Below, piece after piece: positions 1-9,632 of a stretch of 64,000 bases of DNA (positions within the stretch are counted from its first letter, which is position 1; each line of letters opens with the position of its first letter). Origin of the DNA: Pontibacter russatus (GTDB taxonomy: Bacteria > Bacteroidota > Bacteroidia > Cytophagales > Hymenobacteraceae); assembly GCF_009931655.1 (NCBI RefSeq), contig NZ_CP047984.1:558001-622000 (forward strand), written 5' to 3'. The position numbers and the translations under genes are program-made. The notes beneath the pieces are model-generated. The model saw only the letters and a list, made by a program, of their open reading frames with translations. It did not search any database and had not been told where the DNA came from.

Positions 1-158
1 ACACCAAGTTAAGGCAGCTTTTAGTTCGGAATCAAGCGTGGGACTATAAATATTTTCCGGCACCTGTCTTAAGCGCTGGCAGGCAGCGGTGGCCGGTACA
101 GCCTTAAAGAGCGTTCGCACGTAGAGGGAAGAAAGAGACTATATAAAAACAAAAAGCA

Positions 159-611
159 ATGATACAAGATTGGGTAACAAAGGGCTTCAATTACTCCCAG
201 AATCCTATATTCAAGAAGTTCCTCGGCAAAGCCGGTGGATATATGACCAAGCCCCTGAAGCTCGGCGTGCTGCTGACTTCGGCCTACGGCAAGCTAGTGG
301 ACACCGACAGCAAGCAGAGCGGGTTTGAGCAGCTCAAGGAATTCATGTTCACGTTTATCCGGTTGATAAAGGCCTACTTCCGCGGCGACTACCGCCAGGT
401 GGCCAACAAGTCGCTGCTGATTGGCGTGGCGGTGCTCCTTTACCTGGTTACACCCCTGGACATCATCCCGGACTTTATACCGGGCATTGGCCTGCTGGAC
501 GATATCAGCCTGATGGCCTGGTTTGTGGATGCTTTCCAGAAGGAGATTGCCAGGTTCCGGGAGTGGGAGGAAGACCGCAACTTCGATCATACCCGCATCG
601 GCACTTTATGA
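159..611 (+). CDS. YkvA/DUF1232 family membrane protein
   Basis: A 150-residue protein of the DUF1232 (YkvA) family, whose biochemical role is not known. The family signature is plain at residues 95-115, a hydrophobic stretch ending in TPLDIIPDFIPGIGLLDD. A single membrane segment is likely around residues 84-103, and the C-terminus is charged and probably cytoplasmic. The start is the first ATG of the frame and no Shine-Dalgarno precedes it, as is usual in Bacteroidota. The gene stands alone and is convergent with the esterase gene to its right. The two share a hairpin terminator 20 bases after the stop. The family call is firm; function is open. Confidence 0.9.
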   Translation: MIQDWVTKGFNYSQNPIFKKFLGKAGGYMTKPLKLGVLLTSAYGKLVDTDSKQSGFEQLKEFMFTFIRLIKAYFRGDYRQVANKSLLIGVAVLLYLVTPLDIIPDFIPGIGLLDDISLMAWFVDAFQKEIARFREWEEDRNFDHTRIGTL

Positions 612-630
612 ACTTAAGAAAAGCCCATCA

Positions 631-662
631 AAAAGCCCCGCTTATATATAGCGGGGCTTTTT
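631..662. terminator. Bidirectional intrinsic terminator
   Basis: A 12-bp perfect stem (AAAAGCCCCGCT paired with AGCGGGGCTTTT) encloses a TATATA-containing loop and ends in a T run on both strands. It lies between the convergent YkvA and esterase genes and can serve both. Confidence 0.9.
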
Positions 663-674
663 GTTATAGATAGC

Positions 675-1556
675 TCAATGCTGGTGGAAGGTGTCGGAGA
701 CGAAGGACAGCACTTCAGGCAGCGCCTCGCGCCAGTAAGTCCAGTTGTGGGCGCCGTCGCGCACCCGGTACTCGTGTGGTATCTCCTTTTTGCGCAGAGC
801 GATGTGTACCCGCGCATTGCCTTCGTACAAGAAGTCGTCGTCGCCGCAGTCTATATACCAGTTCACCTGCTTCACGGTGTCGGCTGGCAGGCTTTCGATG
901 AGCTCGAGGGCGCTGTGGCGTTTGTAGTAAGTTTCTACCTGGGCATCTGTCGCGGTCACGTTTTTGTTCCCGATGCGGGCCATATAGGTCTTGGCGTCTG
1001 CCAGGGAGAGCGGCCCCACGGCGGCGCTCAGCGGGCAGGCCGAGGAGAACAGGTCCGGGCGGTGCAGCGCATACATAAAAGAGCCGCCCCCTCCCATCGA
1101 TAGCCCGGCCACGGCACGGTAGCGCTTCTCGCCTTTGATGCGGTACTCCTTCTCTATATAGGGCATAAACTCATCAAAAAAGAAATCCTCGTAGCGCCAC
1201 TCGCCGCTGGGGTCGTTGAAGTAGCCGCGCTGGCCAGTGTTGGCGTCCGGCATCACAATGATCATGGGCGTGGCCGTGCCCTCCGCAATGGCTTTGTCCG
1301 TTATCCGGAGCACCTCCCCGAACTGCACCCAGCCGGTCTGGTCGTCACCGGCGCCGTGCAGCAGGTACAGCACCGGGTAGCTGCGCTGCGAGGTGTCGTA
1401 GCCCGGCGGCAGGTATATGGCGTACTTCCGGTTGCTTTTCAGGATCTTGCTTTTCAGGGAGAGGTTGTCCATCACTTTGCCGGTGGTCTGGGCAAGCAGC
1501 GCCGCCGGGAAGATTAGCATAGTTATAAGTAAGGCTAACAGGTAGTTTTTTCGCAT
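675..1556 (-). CDS. Secreted alpha/beta-hydrolase esterase (esterase D / feruloyl esterase type)
   Basis: A 293-residue alpha/beta hydrolase of the putative esterase (esterase D) family, which cleaves ester bonds such as acyl or feruloyl groups on sugars. Residues 1-22 form a signal peptide ending LLAQ, so the enzyme is exported. The nucleophile is Ser153 in GLSMGG, the acid is probably Asp240 or Asp241 in CGDDD, and the base is His270 in DGAHNW. The oxyanion region is LLHGAGDD at 65-72. Length fits the one-domain secreted esterases that often assist polysaccharide breakdown in Bacteroidota. No polysaccharide locus lies next to it, so the substrate is unknown. Confidence 0.9.
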   Translation of the reverse strand: MRKNYLLALLITMLIFPAALLAQTTGKVMDNLSLKSKILKSNRKYAIYLPPGYDTSQRSYPVLYLLHGAGDDQTGWVQFGEVLRITDKAIAEGTATPMIIVMPDANTGQRGYFNDPSGEWRYEDFFFDEFMPYIEKEYRIKGEKRYRAVAGLSMGGGGSFMYALHRPDLFSSACPLSAAVGPLSLADAKTYMARIGNKNVTATDAQVETYYKRHSALELIESLPADTVKQVNWYIDCGDDDFLYEGNARVHIALRKKEIPHEYRVRDGAHNWTYWREALPEVLSFVSDTFHQH

Positions 1557-1941
1557 ATGGTTGGTTTGATGTTGGGTTTAGGGTTTGGAAAATGACTGGG
1601 GTAATTTTTGGAGGTAAATTATATAGGAAGCTGACATTGCTGTTGTATATGGTGTGGGCGGGTTCGGAGCAAATAGCTTCATTTTATTTTTAAGATATTT
1701 CGAGTCAAAAAGCTAAAACTTTAAGCATCTTTTCTCATAACGCAAACTCCTGATTAGCTGCAGAAGTGATTTAAAGTTTCAAAACTGATGAGTTTCAGGT
1801 ACTGTTGCGGGCTTTACTCCTACCAAATTAAAAGTAAGTTGAAGTGGGTTACAACCTTAAATTTACAACTATTTTAACTATCATTATTGTACCTTTTTGT
1901 ACGCAGGTTTTGATCCGCTTTTATTTTCAAACTATAGCAAA
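1557..1941. other. Intergenic, no gene seen
   Basis: AT-rich spacer between two leftward genes. It should hold the esterase promoter, but I see no convincing TAnnTTTG box, no RNA gene and no repeat. Confidence 0.6.
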
Positions 1942-2667
1942 CTATGGAAAAGCAAGAAACGACACCTGTAGCTCGCCCAATTTTTTATATCCTGACGCAT
2001 TCATATGGATTGGGTCGCTATAATATAATTGCTTATTATAGACATTGTATCCGCCTGAAAAGAACTGATCAAGGAAAGGTATCCCGTGAAGGAGGCATAT
2101 CTTTTTTTGCATGTCAACATATTGATTCATCCCCTGTTCATAAAATGGATCATATCCTCCTCTATCATTGAAGGCTTTACTAGATGTAAAAAAGTATATG
2201 ACAGCTTGGGGATTTATTTCATAAATTCTTTTTATACAATAGTTTATTCCTCCTGCTTGGGAAGTTAATTTTTTCTTGTCATAGCCATCAAACTCTGTAT
2301 AATCTGTGTAAGAGCCAATGTCTCTATGATTTGTGTAGTCATTCGTTGAAGCCCATAGAATATAGATATCAAATACACCAGCTTCATCAACCTGCCTTTG
2401 GATAGATTTGCCTTGTAATGAAGAGAAGCCTGCACCAGGCACTCCGTAATTAGTGACCTTCATTCCCAGACATTCTTCCCACATACTTTTGGCGCTTTCA
2501 CTTTCAGGTATCACAGAAACAGAGCCACCAAAGACTGCTACAGACTTTCCAAAGTTGAAGGAATTTTTAAAGGGTGGTTTCTCAGTCCTGTTTTGTGAAA
2601 ATACACTAACCGAAATTAAAAAAAACAAAACAACCAAATAATTCATGCTACTTCTCATAGTGCTCAA
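1942..2667 (-). CDS. Secreted SGNH/GDSL-type hydrolase
   Basis: A 241-residue SGNH hydrolase, a family of esterases and lipases. Block I is FGGSVS with nucleophile Ser49, block II is the Gly of GVPGAG (75-80), block III is Asn109 in WASTNDY, and block V is Asp218 and His221 in SDPIHMN. All four catalytic positions are present. A hydrophobic N-terminus ending in VFSQ is a signal peptide. Translation more likely begins at the internal Met8 (base 2646), which gives a tidier signal peptide. The gene is clearly more AT-rich than its neighbours and uses A/T-ending codons, which suggests recent acquisition. Substrate is unknown. Confidence 0.85.
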   Translation of the reverse strand: MSTMRSSMNYLVVLFFLISVSVFSQNRTEKPPFKNSFNFGKSVAVFGGSVSVIPESESAKSMWEECLGMKVTNYGVPGAGFSSLQGKSIQRQVDEAGVFDIYILWASTNDYTNHRDIGSYTDYTEFDGYDKKKLTSQAGGINYCIKRIYEINPQAVIYFFTSSKAFNDRGGYDPFYEQGMNQYVDMQKKICLLHGIPFLDQFFSGGYNVYNKQLYYSDPIHMNASGYKKLGELQVSFLAFP

Positions 2668-3146
2668 TTGAATAATTCATATGCCCTATACTTAATTTGT
2701 TAGATACATTGCCCTCTTTTAAAATCATAGTTTATTTTGCCAGCTTTGATAATAAAAAAACAATGTGAAGTATTCGTCTAATTACAGGTAACTACTGTGT
2801 AGCAGGAGTACTTCTCCTGCTACCTGCACTATATCAGGGGTGCTGCCTAGTCTTTTCCACTGCTCCGCCAATCTCCAGAACAGCTTCCTCAGTATATCCA
2901 ATAGCTAATATACCATAATTTCCCAGGTTAACTACTCCGATATTTATATATAAAACTTTCTCCTCCCCCTTCTGTTACTCCGCCTATATATCCCAATGTA
3001 TGCAGGATTTATATATAAGACACGGTATCAAAAACGCAAAGATGCAACAGCTTGAAGCATCCTTGCATCAAAAAATTACGAGCTGACTTAGGCATTCCTC
3101 AAAATTACGCTACCTTTGCCCACCGAATGAACATTCAATTGAGAAC
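2668..3146. other. AT-rich intergenic region with a hairpin
   Basis: No gene is visible in these 479 bases. They include a perfect 10-bp inverted repeat at 2799-2808 and 2814-2823 with a 5-base loop and no T tail. Several TATATA tracts lie at about 2945-3015. The region separates the leftward SGNH gene from the rightward TetR gene, so promoters of both should be here. Confidence 0.6.
3131..3140. promoter_or_regulatory. Candidate TetR operator next to the TetR gene
   Basis: ACATTCAATT lies inside a small dyad (TGAA-CA-TTCA, 3128-3137) just before the TetR start. The same 7-mer ACATTCA recurs at 3875-3881, just before the efflux operon. The sharing suggests one operator for both; this is inference. 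Confidence 0.4.
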
Positions 3147-3728
3147 ATGGGCGGGACGGAGCACTTAGCGGAGAAGAAGAAGGCGATTTTAGAGAGCACC
3201 CTGGAACTGATAAAGGAGAACGGTTTCCACGGCACACCCATGAGCCTGGTGGCGAAGGAGGCGGGCGTGGCCGCAGGCACCATCTACCACTATTTCGACA
3301 GCAAAGAGCGCCTTATCTGTGAGCTATATACCTATGAGAACAGGCAGCGCATGGAGGCTGTCGCCCAGGGCGATGATGCGTCGCTGTCGTACCCGGAGCG
3401 TTTTTTTGCTATATGGCTGCGCCTGTTTAACTACTACCGCGACAACCCGAACGTGCTGCAGTTTTTTGAGCAGTTCGTGAACTCCCCTTACCACGCCAAA
3501 AACCCGGAAGAAAGCCACGACTGCTTCTACGGAATGCTCTTCAGGTTCTTCGCGAAGGGTGTGGAGGAAGGGTACCTCCGCCCCGCTAATCCGGAGATAC
3601 TGGGCGTGCTGGCGCATGGAAGCGTTACCACGACCGCTAAAATTCACCGGTACGGAAAGATAAACCTGGGTGAGGAAGAACTGCGGCAAATCGCTCAAAT
3701 CATGTGGGACGGCATGTCGGTAAGCTAA
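3147..3728 (+). CDS. TetR/AcrR family transcriptional regulator
   Basis: A 193-residue one-component repressor of the TetR family. The N-terminal helix-turn-helix covers about residues 9-55, with the typical run GVAAGTIYHYFDSKERL at 39-55. The C-terminal part (60-190) is a ligand-binding helical domain. It sits 170 bases upstream of a tolC-adaptor-RND pump operon in the same orientation, the usual layout for a local repressor of multidrug efflux. A 7-mer is shared between its own upstream region and that of the operon. Family assignment is firm; the ligand is unknown and control of the pump is inferred from position. Confidence 0.93.
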   Translation: MGGTEHLAEKKKAILESTLELIKENGFHGTPMSLVAKEAGVAAGTIYHYFDSKERLICELYTYENRQRMEAVAQGDDASLSYPERFFAIWLRLFNYYRDNPNVLQFFEQFVNSPYHAKNPEESHDCFYGMLFRFFAKGVEEGYLRPANPEILGVLAHGSVTTTAKIHRYGKINLGEEELRQIAQIMWDGMSVS

Positions 3729-3802
3729 AATTTAACCTCCAATTAAAAAGCATCTGTTATTTTTGAGTCTGTGATCCGTCTATATATAAACCTGATATAA
3801 CT

Positions 3803-3874
3803 ATGAAAAAAAGCTACACCTCTTATTTCACGCAGCCGGCCCGGCTGTCTGCCTGCACCTCTATTTATATATAG
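3803..3874 (+). CDS. Possible 23-residue leader peptide upstream of the efflux operon
   Basis: A short open frame, ATG at 3803 and TAG at 3872, would encode MKKSYTSYFTQPARLSACTS followed by IYI. It overlaps a GC-rich dyad (CAGCCGG-C-CCGGCTG, about 3833-3847) and ends 24 bases before the TolC start. The arrangement resembles an attenuation leader, but an open frame this short can arise by chance and no Shine-Dalgarno is present. Confidence 0.2.
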   Translation: MKKSYTSYFTQPARLSACTSIYI

Positions 3875-3884
3875 ACATTCATTT
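3875..3884. promoter_or_regulatory. Second copy of the candidate TetR site
   Basis: ACATTCATTT lies 15 bases before the TolC start and shares ACATTCA with the site next to the TetR gene. A repressor bound here would block the operon. Confidence 0.35.
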
Positions 3885-3898
3885 TACGCATTATTTTC

Positions 3899-5227
3899 AT
3901 GAAATTTCTGAATAGACTAAAGCCCCTGCTGCTGGGCCTGCTGCTGTTCCCCTCCCTCCTGCACGCGCAGGATGCCGCCCCTGCCGCCCCCGCCAACCTT
4001 ACGCTGGAGCAGTGCGTGGACTTTGCGCTGAAAAACAGGGCGGCGGTAGAGCAAGCCGTGCTGGACGAGGTGATTGGCGAGCACCAGATTAAAGCGAATC
4101 TTTCGGGCTGGTATCCCCAGGTCTCGGCCAGCTACGCGGGCACCAAAAACCTGAAGCTGCAGCAGCAGCCCCTCGGTGACCAGCTTATTACGCTGGGCCG
4201 CAACTACTCGTCCAACGTCCTGTTCGAGGCACGGCAGAACATTTTCAGCAACGACCTGCTGCTAGCCTCCCGCGCGGCGCGCTTCACCCGGCAGCAACTG
4301 GACCTGAACACCCTCGACACCCGCATCAACACCGTGGTGGAGGTGAGCAAGGCCTACTACGATTTGCTGCTTACGCAGGAGCAGATTCGGATTCTGGAGG
4401 AGAACCTCGCCCGGCAGCAGAAGCAGTTCGAAGACGCCCGGAGCAGGTTTGAGGTGGGGCTGGTAGACAAAACCGATTACCAGCGCGCCTCCATCACGCT
4501 CGCCAACATCCGCAGCGACCTGAAGCGCGCTACGGAGGCCGTGAAAGCCAAAAAAGCTTACCTGAAACAGCTGATGGGCTTTCCGGTGGAGTCGGAGCTG
4601 AACCTGACCTACGACTACGAAGTGATGCAGCAGGCGGTGCTGCTGGATACCACGGAGATATTGGATTTCTCGGACCGCGTGGAGTTGAAGCAACTGCAGG
4701 TGCAGCAGCAGCTGCTGGACCTGAACACCAGCTACTACCGCTGGGGCTTCCTGCCAACCGTGTCGGCGTTCATCAACCACAATTCCATTTACTTCAACAA
4801 CGACTTCTCCCAGCTCTACGACCAGTCGTACCCGACCTCGGCCGCGGGCCTGCAGGTTTCGGTGCCTATCTTTCAGGGAACGAAGCGGATTCAAAACCTG
4901 AAAATTGCGCAGTTGGAGGAGCAGCGCGCGGAGGTGGAGGAAGAGAACGTGCGCAAAGCCATAAACACCGAATACCAGACAGCCCTCGCCAACTATAAAA
5001 GCGACTATTACGAGTGGATAACCCTGCGGGACAATCTGCAGGCGGCGCAGGAAGTGTATGACATCATCCGGCTGCAGTACGACGAGGGCGTGAAGGCATA
5101 CGTGGACCTGATAGTGGCGGAAACGGACCTGCGCACCACGCAGCTTAATTATTACAATGCCCTGTTTAACGTGCTGGCCAGCAAGCTGGACTATCAGCAG
5201 GCCATCGGAAGCATCGACATCAACTAA
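3899..5227 (+). CDS. TolC family outer-membrane efflux protein
   Basis: A 442-residue outer-membrane factor that forms the exit duct of a tripartite efflux pump. Residues 1-23 are a signal peptide ending LLHAQ. The rest contains two outer-membrane-efflux repeats, with coiled-coil helices around 150-240 and 330-430. Length is typical. It is the first gene of an operon with the lipoprotein adaptor 22 bases downstream and the RND pump 30 bases after that. A candidate -7 element TATTTTTG lies at 3758-3765, leaving a leader of about 130 bases. Probably controlled by the TetR protein encoded just upstream. Confidence 0.94.
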   Translation: MKFLNRLKPLLLGLLLFPSLLHAQDAAPAAPANLTLEQCVDFALKNRAAVEQAVLDEVIGEHQIKANLSGWYPQVSASYAGTKNLKLQQQPLGDQLITLGRNYSSNVLFEARQNIFSNDLLLASRAARFTRQQLDLNTLDTRINTVVEVSKAYYDLLLTQEQIRILEENLARQQKQFEDARSRFEVGLVDKTDYQRASITLANIRSDLKRATEAVKAKKAYLKQLMGFPVESELNLTYDYEVMQQAVLLDTTEILDFSDRVELKQLQVQQQLLDLNTSYYRWGFLPTVSAFINHNSIYFNNDFSQLYDQSYPTSAAGLQVSVPIFQGTKRIQNLKIAQLEEQRAEVEEENVRKAINTEYQTALANYKSDYYEWITLRDNLQAAQEVYDIIRLQYDEGVKAYVDLIVAETDLRTTQLNYYNALFNVLASKLDYQQAIGSIDIN

Positions 5228-5249
5228 TCACACAGTAACAAAATTCAGA

Positions 5250-6389
5250 ATGAAGAGGAATTTATCTTGGCTGGTAGCCGCCTTGGCCGGGCCGTTTGTG
5301 CTTATATCCTGTGGCGGCGGGCAAGACGCCCCGCAGCAGAACCCAGCCGCTGCCGCAGTGCCCGTCAGCACTTACACCGTAGCCGAAGAGAGCGTAACCG
5401 GCACCGATACCTACCCCGGCAACGTGGTGCCCCTGAAGGAGGTGGAGCTGCGCCCGCAGGTGTCAGGGTATATATCCGACATATATGTACAGGACGGGCA
5501 GCGCGTGAAGAAAGGACAGCGGCTATATGAGATAGACCAGAGCAAGTACCGGTCCAGCTACCAGCAGGCGAAGGCGAGCCTGCAGAGCGCCCAGGCAAAC
5601 CTGGAGCGCCAGCAGAAGGACCTGGAGCGGTACGAGCGCCTGGCCGAGAGCGAAGCCATTGCGCGGCAGCAGCTGGACTATGCCCGCACCAACTTGCAGA
5701 CGGCGCAGGCCCAGGTGGCGGCGGCCCAGGCACAGGTGAACAGTGCCGCCACCGACCTCGGTTACGCCACCATCAACGCCCCTTTCGACGGCACCATCGG
5801 CATCTCGCAGGTGCGGGTGGGCGCGCAGGTGTCACCAGGGCAGCCACTCCTGAACACCATTTCCTCTACGGACCCTATCGCCGTGGACTTTGTGATAAAC
5901 GAGCAGGAAATCAGCCGCTTTAACCAACTGACGCAGGGAGAGCAGCCAGACTCGTTGTTCACCATCCTGCTGCACGGTGATAAGCCCTACCCCTACCCAG
6001 GCAAACTTATCGTCATCGACCGCGCCATCGGCCGAAGGACGGGCACCACGACGGTGCGGCTGCAGTTCCCGAACCAGGACCGTACCCTGGTACCGGGCAT
6101 GACGGTGGATGTGCGCGTGCTGAACGAGGACATTGGCGAGCAGTTGGTAATCCCCTATAAGTCAGTGACAGAGCAGCTCGGGGAGTACTTCGTGTATGTG
6201 GTGCAGGGCGATTCGGTGGTGCAGCAGAAGGTTGATTTGGGCACCCGGTTCGGAGGCGAGGTGGTGGTGCGCGACGGGCTGGAGCAGGGCAAGACCATTG
6301 TGGTGGAAGGCATACAGAAGCTGCGCCAGGGCGCGAAGGTGCAGACCGGAAACACGCCGCCGGCTCAACCCGCTGCCGCTGCGAAATAA
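5250..6389 (+). CDS. RND efflux periplasmic adaptor, lipoprotein (MexA/AcrA type)
   Basis: A 379-residue membrane-fusion protein that links the inner-membrane RND pump to TolC. The start at 5250 is chosen because it gives a lipoprotein signal with lipobox LISC and Cys at about residue 20; the open frame runs 93 bases further upstream but those codons overlap tolC. After the lipobox come a lipoyl half-motif (VELRPQVSGYI), an alpha-helical hairpin rich in Gln and Ala (about 95-170), the second lipoyl half (INAPFDGTIG), a beta-barrel and a membrane-proximal domain. Second gene of the efflux operon. Confidence 0.94.
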   Translation: MKRNLSWLVAALAGPFVLISCGGGQDAPQQNPAAAAVPVSTYTVAEESVTGTDTYPGNVVPLKEVELRPQVSGYISDIYVQDGQRVKKGQRLYEIDQSKYRSSYQQAKASLQSAQANLERQQKDLERYERLAESEAIARQQLDYARTNLQTAQAQVAAAQAQVNSAATDLGYATINAPFDGTIGISQVRVGAQVSPGQPLLNTISSTDPIAVDFVINEQEISRFNQLTQGEQPDSLFTILLHGDKPYPYPGKLIVIDRAIGRRTGTTTVRLQFPNQDRTLVPGMTVDVRVLNEDIGEQLVIPYKSVTEQLGEYFVYVVQGDSVVQQKVDLGTRFGGEVVVRDGLEQGKTIVVEGIQKLRQGAKVQTGNTPPAQPAAAAK

Positions 6390-6419
6390 TTTTGTAAAAG
6401 GAAGACTTTCAAGCGAAAC

Positions 6420-9400
6420 ATGATATCAGACGTATTTATAAGAAGGCCGGTAACCTCCATCGTGATCTCGATTGTGATCGTGCTGGTGGGCATCCTGTCC
6501 ATGATGAACCTGCCTGTCACGCAGTACCCCAATATCTCCCCCCCTGTCGTGTCTGTGTCGGCCAACTACACGGGCGCGGACGCGCTGACCGTGGAGCAGA
6601 CGGTGGCCACGCCGGTGGAGACGCAGATCAACGGTACGCCGGGCATGGCCTATATCACCTCCACCAACACCAGCACCGGCCAGATGAACATGGCCGTGAC
6701 CTTTGAGTTGGGAACCGATATCGACATTGCCACCCTCGACGTGCAGAACCGGGCAAGCATCGCGGAGCCGAGCCTGCCGGAGGAAGTGCGGCGCCTGGGC
6801 GTGACGGTGCGGAAGCGGAATCCGAGCATCATGATGGTGGTGGGCATTTTCTCGCCAAAGGGAACACACGACATCGAGTTCCTCGACAACTACACCAACA
6901 TCTTCGTGCGCGACGCCTTGCTGCGTGTGCAGGGGGTGGGCGATATAAATGCGCTGGGGCAGGATTTCAGTATGCGTGTCTGGCTAAAGCCCGACAAACT
7001 GGCCCAGTACAGCATCAGCGCCAGCGAAGTGACCGGCGCCATACAGGAACAGAACCTGCAGGTGGCCGCTGGCACGGTGGGCGCCAAGCCGCAGTACGAT
7101 ACGCAGGCCTTTCAGTACCCCATCACCGTGCGTGGCCGCCTGTCAACACAGGAGGAGTTCGGCAACATCATTGTCCGCACCAACCCAGAAGACGGCTCCA
7201 TTGTGTACCTGAAGGACGTGGCCCGGATAGAGTTCGGGCGGTTTGACTACGGCAGGGCCGCCACCATCAACGGCAAGCCATCCACCATTCTGCTGATGTA
7301 CCAGGCCCCCGGCAGCAACGCCCTGGAAACGGCCGAAGGCATATATGCCACGCTGGAGGAGCTGAAGGAGTCCTTCCCCGCCGATGTAGACTATGTGGTT
7401 TCCTTCGAGACGGTTTCGGTGGTGCAGGTGTCTATCAACGAGGTGGTGCATACGCTCATCGAGGCGCTTATCCTCGTAATCATCGTGGTGTTCCTGTTCC
7501 TGCAAAGCTGGCGCGCCACGCTTATCCCGATCCTGGCCATCCCGGTGTCCATCATCGGTACGTTTATCTTCTTTATTCCGCTTGATTTTACCATCAACAC
7601 GCTGACCCTGTTCGGTTTCGTGCTGGCCATCGGTATTGTGGTGGACGACGCGATTGTGGTGGTGGAGGCGGTGCAACACTATATAGACCACGAGCGGCTA
7701 TCGGCCAAAGAGGCCACGCGCAAAGCCATGAAGGACATCACGGCCCCGGTTATCGCGATTGCGCTTATCCTGGCGGCGGTGTTTATTCCGGTAGGTTTTA
7801 TACCTGGCATTGTCGGCAGGCTGTACCAGCAGTTTGCCATCACCATTGCCATCTCCGTGCTCATCTCGGCGTTTGTGGCGCTCACCCTCACGCCTGCGCT
7901 CTGCTCGCTGATGCTGAAGCCGATGAATGTGAACAAGAAGTCGCGGGGACTGAATAAGTTTTTCTACAAGTTCAACAACTGGTTCGCCCGTACCACGGAA
8001 TCCTACTCGGGTGGTGTGCGCCGTTCTATCAAGGCTGCCCCGCTGGTGCTGGTGCTGCTCGCGTGCGTGTATGCCGGCACAGTGGGGCTGTTCTCGGCCA
8101 AGCCAACGGGCTTTATTCCGATGGAGGACGAAGGGCGGCTGTTTGTGTCGATTGAGTTGCCGGAGGGCTCCTCCGCCACCAGGACCGAAGCCGTGCTGGC
8201 CGAGATGGGTGAGATCATGGCGGACATTCCCGCCATCAAAAATTACACGGCCATCGGCGGCCTCAACGCCATCAACTTCTCCTTTAAATCAAACAGCGGC
8301 ACCATCTTCACGCAGCTGCAGCCCTGGGCGGAGAGAGAGGACGCCGCGGACCAGTTGGAAGGCATCATGGCCACGCTCAACCAAAGGTTTGCCGCCATTA
8401 GAGAGGCTACCGTGATTGTGGTGGCCCCGCCAGCCATTCCCGGCCTCGGAAGCTCCGGAGGTTTCAGTTTTATGCTGGAGCAGCGCGCCGGTGGCGGCGA
8501 CCTGAAGGAGTTTGAGGCGGTGCTGGGGCAGTTTATAGGGGCCGTGAACCAACGGCCTGAGATTGCCAGGGCCTACAGTTTCTTCAACACCCGCACGCCG
8601 GGCTATCAGGTAGAGGTGGACCGCGAGAAGGCGAAATTGCTTGGCGTGTCCATCGCGGATGTGTATGCCACGATGTCTTCGTTCATGGGCAGCCGCTATG
8701 TCAACGACTTCACCCGCTACGGCCGTAACTTCCGGGTGGTGGCCCAGGCAGACACCGCCTACCGCATGGACATCGAAAGCCTGAAGCAGTACTACGTGAT
8801 GAACAGGCAGGGCGAGTCGGTGCCGCTGAGTGCGCTGGTTACCTCCAAGGTGGTGGAGAACGCCTCGGTTATATCCCACTACAACCTCTTTCGCTCGGCC
8901 GAGGTGCTGGGCAGCGCCGCACCCGGCTACAGCAGCGGCCAAGCGCTGGAGGCGCTGGAGGAAGTGGCGGCGGAGGTGCTTCCTGCCGGCTACGGCTACG
9001 ACTTCTCCGGCCTGAGCCGCGAAGAGAAAGCCGCCGGAAGCAGCACCATCTATATCTTCTCGCTTTCCATCATCCTCGTGCTGCTGCTGCTGGCCGCCCT
9101 GTACGAAAGCTGGTCGGTGCCGTTCTCTATCCTGTTCGCGATTCCGCTGGGGATGTTCGGGGCCATCCTGGCGCTCACGTTGCTGCCGAAACTGGACAAC
9201 AACGTGTATGCGCAGATCGGTATGATCACGCTGATTGGTCTGGCGGCCAAAAATGCCATTCTGATTGTGGAGTTTGCCAAAGAGCGCGTGGACCGGGGCA
9301 TGGATTTGATTGAGGCCACCATTGAGGCTGTGAAGCTGCGCCTTCGCCCCATCCTGATGACTTCCCTGGCCTTCATACTGGGCGTTGTGCCGCTGGCAAT

Positions 9401-9620
9401 GGCCACAGGGGCTGGTGCCGTGTCGCGCCAGACGATTGGGTGGGTTGTGATTGGCGGTATGCTGGCTGCCACTTTCCTGGCAATCTTCGTTGTGCCCGTG
9501 CTGTATGTAATCATCACAAGAGTGGCCTACGGCAGAAGAGGACTGGAAGAACTCCGGGCCAACTTTAAACCTGAAGACGATGCCGGAGGAGACCCGCATT
9601 ACGTTAACCCGCACGCCTGA
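6420..9620 (+). CDS. RND efflux pump, inner-membrane transporter (HAE1/AcrB type)
   Basis: A 1066-residue proton-driven multidrug exporter of the hydrophobe/amphiphile efflux-1 family. The N-terminus MISDVFIRRPVTSIVISIVI is typical. Two large periplasmic loops (about 35-335 and 560-870) lie between membrane bundles of one plus five helices and then one plus five. The transmembrane proton-relay stretch GIVVDDAIVVVE (about 405-416) carries the paired Asp residues. Length equals the family standard. Third gene of the tolC-adaptor-pump operon, closed by a strong terminator. Substrates cannot be read from the sequence. Confidence 0.96.
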   Translation: MISDVFIRRPVTSIVISIVIVLVGILSMMNLPVTQYPNISPPVVSVSANYTGADALTVEQTVATPVETQINGTPGMAYITSTNTSTGQMNMAVTFELGTDIDIATLDVQNRASIAEPSLPEEVRRLGVTVRKRNPSIMMVVGIFSPKGTHDIEFLDNYTNIFVRDALLRVQGVGDINALGQDFSMRVWLKPDKLAQYSISASEVTGAIQEQNLQVAAGTVGAKPQYDTQAFQYPITVRGRLSTQEEFGNIIVRTNPEDGSIVYLKDVARIEFGRFDYGRAATINGKPSTILLMYQAPGSNALETAEGIYATLEELKESFPADVDYVVSFETVSVVQVSINEVVHTLIEALILVIIVVFLFLQSWRATLIPILAIPVSIIGTFIFFIPLDFTINTLTLFGFVLAIGIVVDDAIVVVEAVQHYIDHERLSAKEATRKAMKDITAPVIAIALILAAVFIPVGFIPGIVGRLYQQFAITIAISVLISAFVALTLTPALCSLMLKPMNVNKKSRGLNKFFYKFNNWFARTTESYSGGVRRSIKAAPLVLVLLACVYAGTVGLFSAKPTGFIPMEDEGRLFVSIELPEGSSATRTEAVLAEMGEIMADIPAIKNYTAIGGLNAINFSFKSNSGTIFTQLQPWAEREDAADQLEGIMATLNQRFAAIREATVIVVAPPAIPGLGSSGGFSFMLEQRAGGGDLKEFEAVLGQFIGAVNQRPEIARAYSFFNTRTPGYQVEVDREKAKLLGVSIADVYATMSSFMGSRYVNDFTRYGRNFRVVAQADTAYRMDIESLKQYYVMNRQGESVPLSALVTSKVVENASVISHYNLFRSAEVLGSAAPGYSSGQALEALEEVAAEVLPAGYGYDFSGLSREEKAAGSSTIYIFSLSIILVLLLLAALYESWSVPFSILFAIPLGMFGAILALTLLPKLDNNVYAQIGMITLIGLAAKNAILIVEFAKERVDRGMDLIEATIEAVKLRLRPILMTSLAFILGVVPLAMATGAGAVSRQTIGWVVIGGMLAATFLAIFVVPVLYVIITRVAYGRRGLEELRANFKPEDDAGGDPHYVNPHA

Positions 9621-9632
9621 TGGCGGAAGTAC

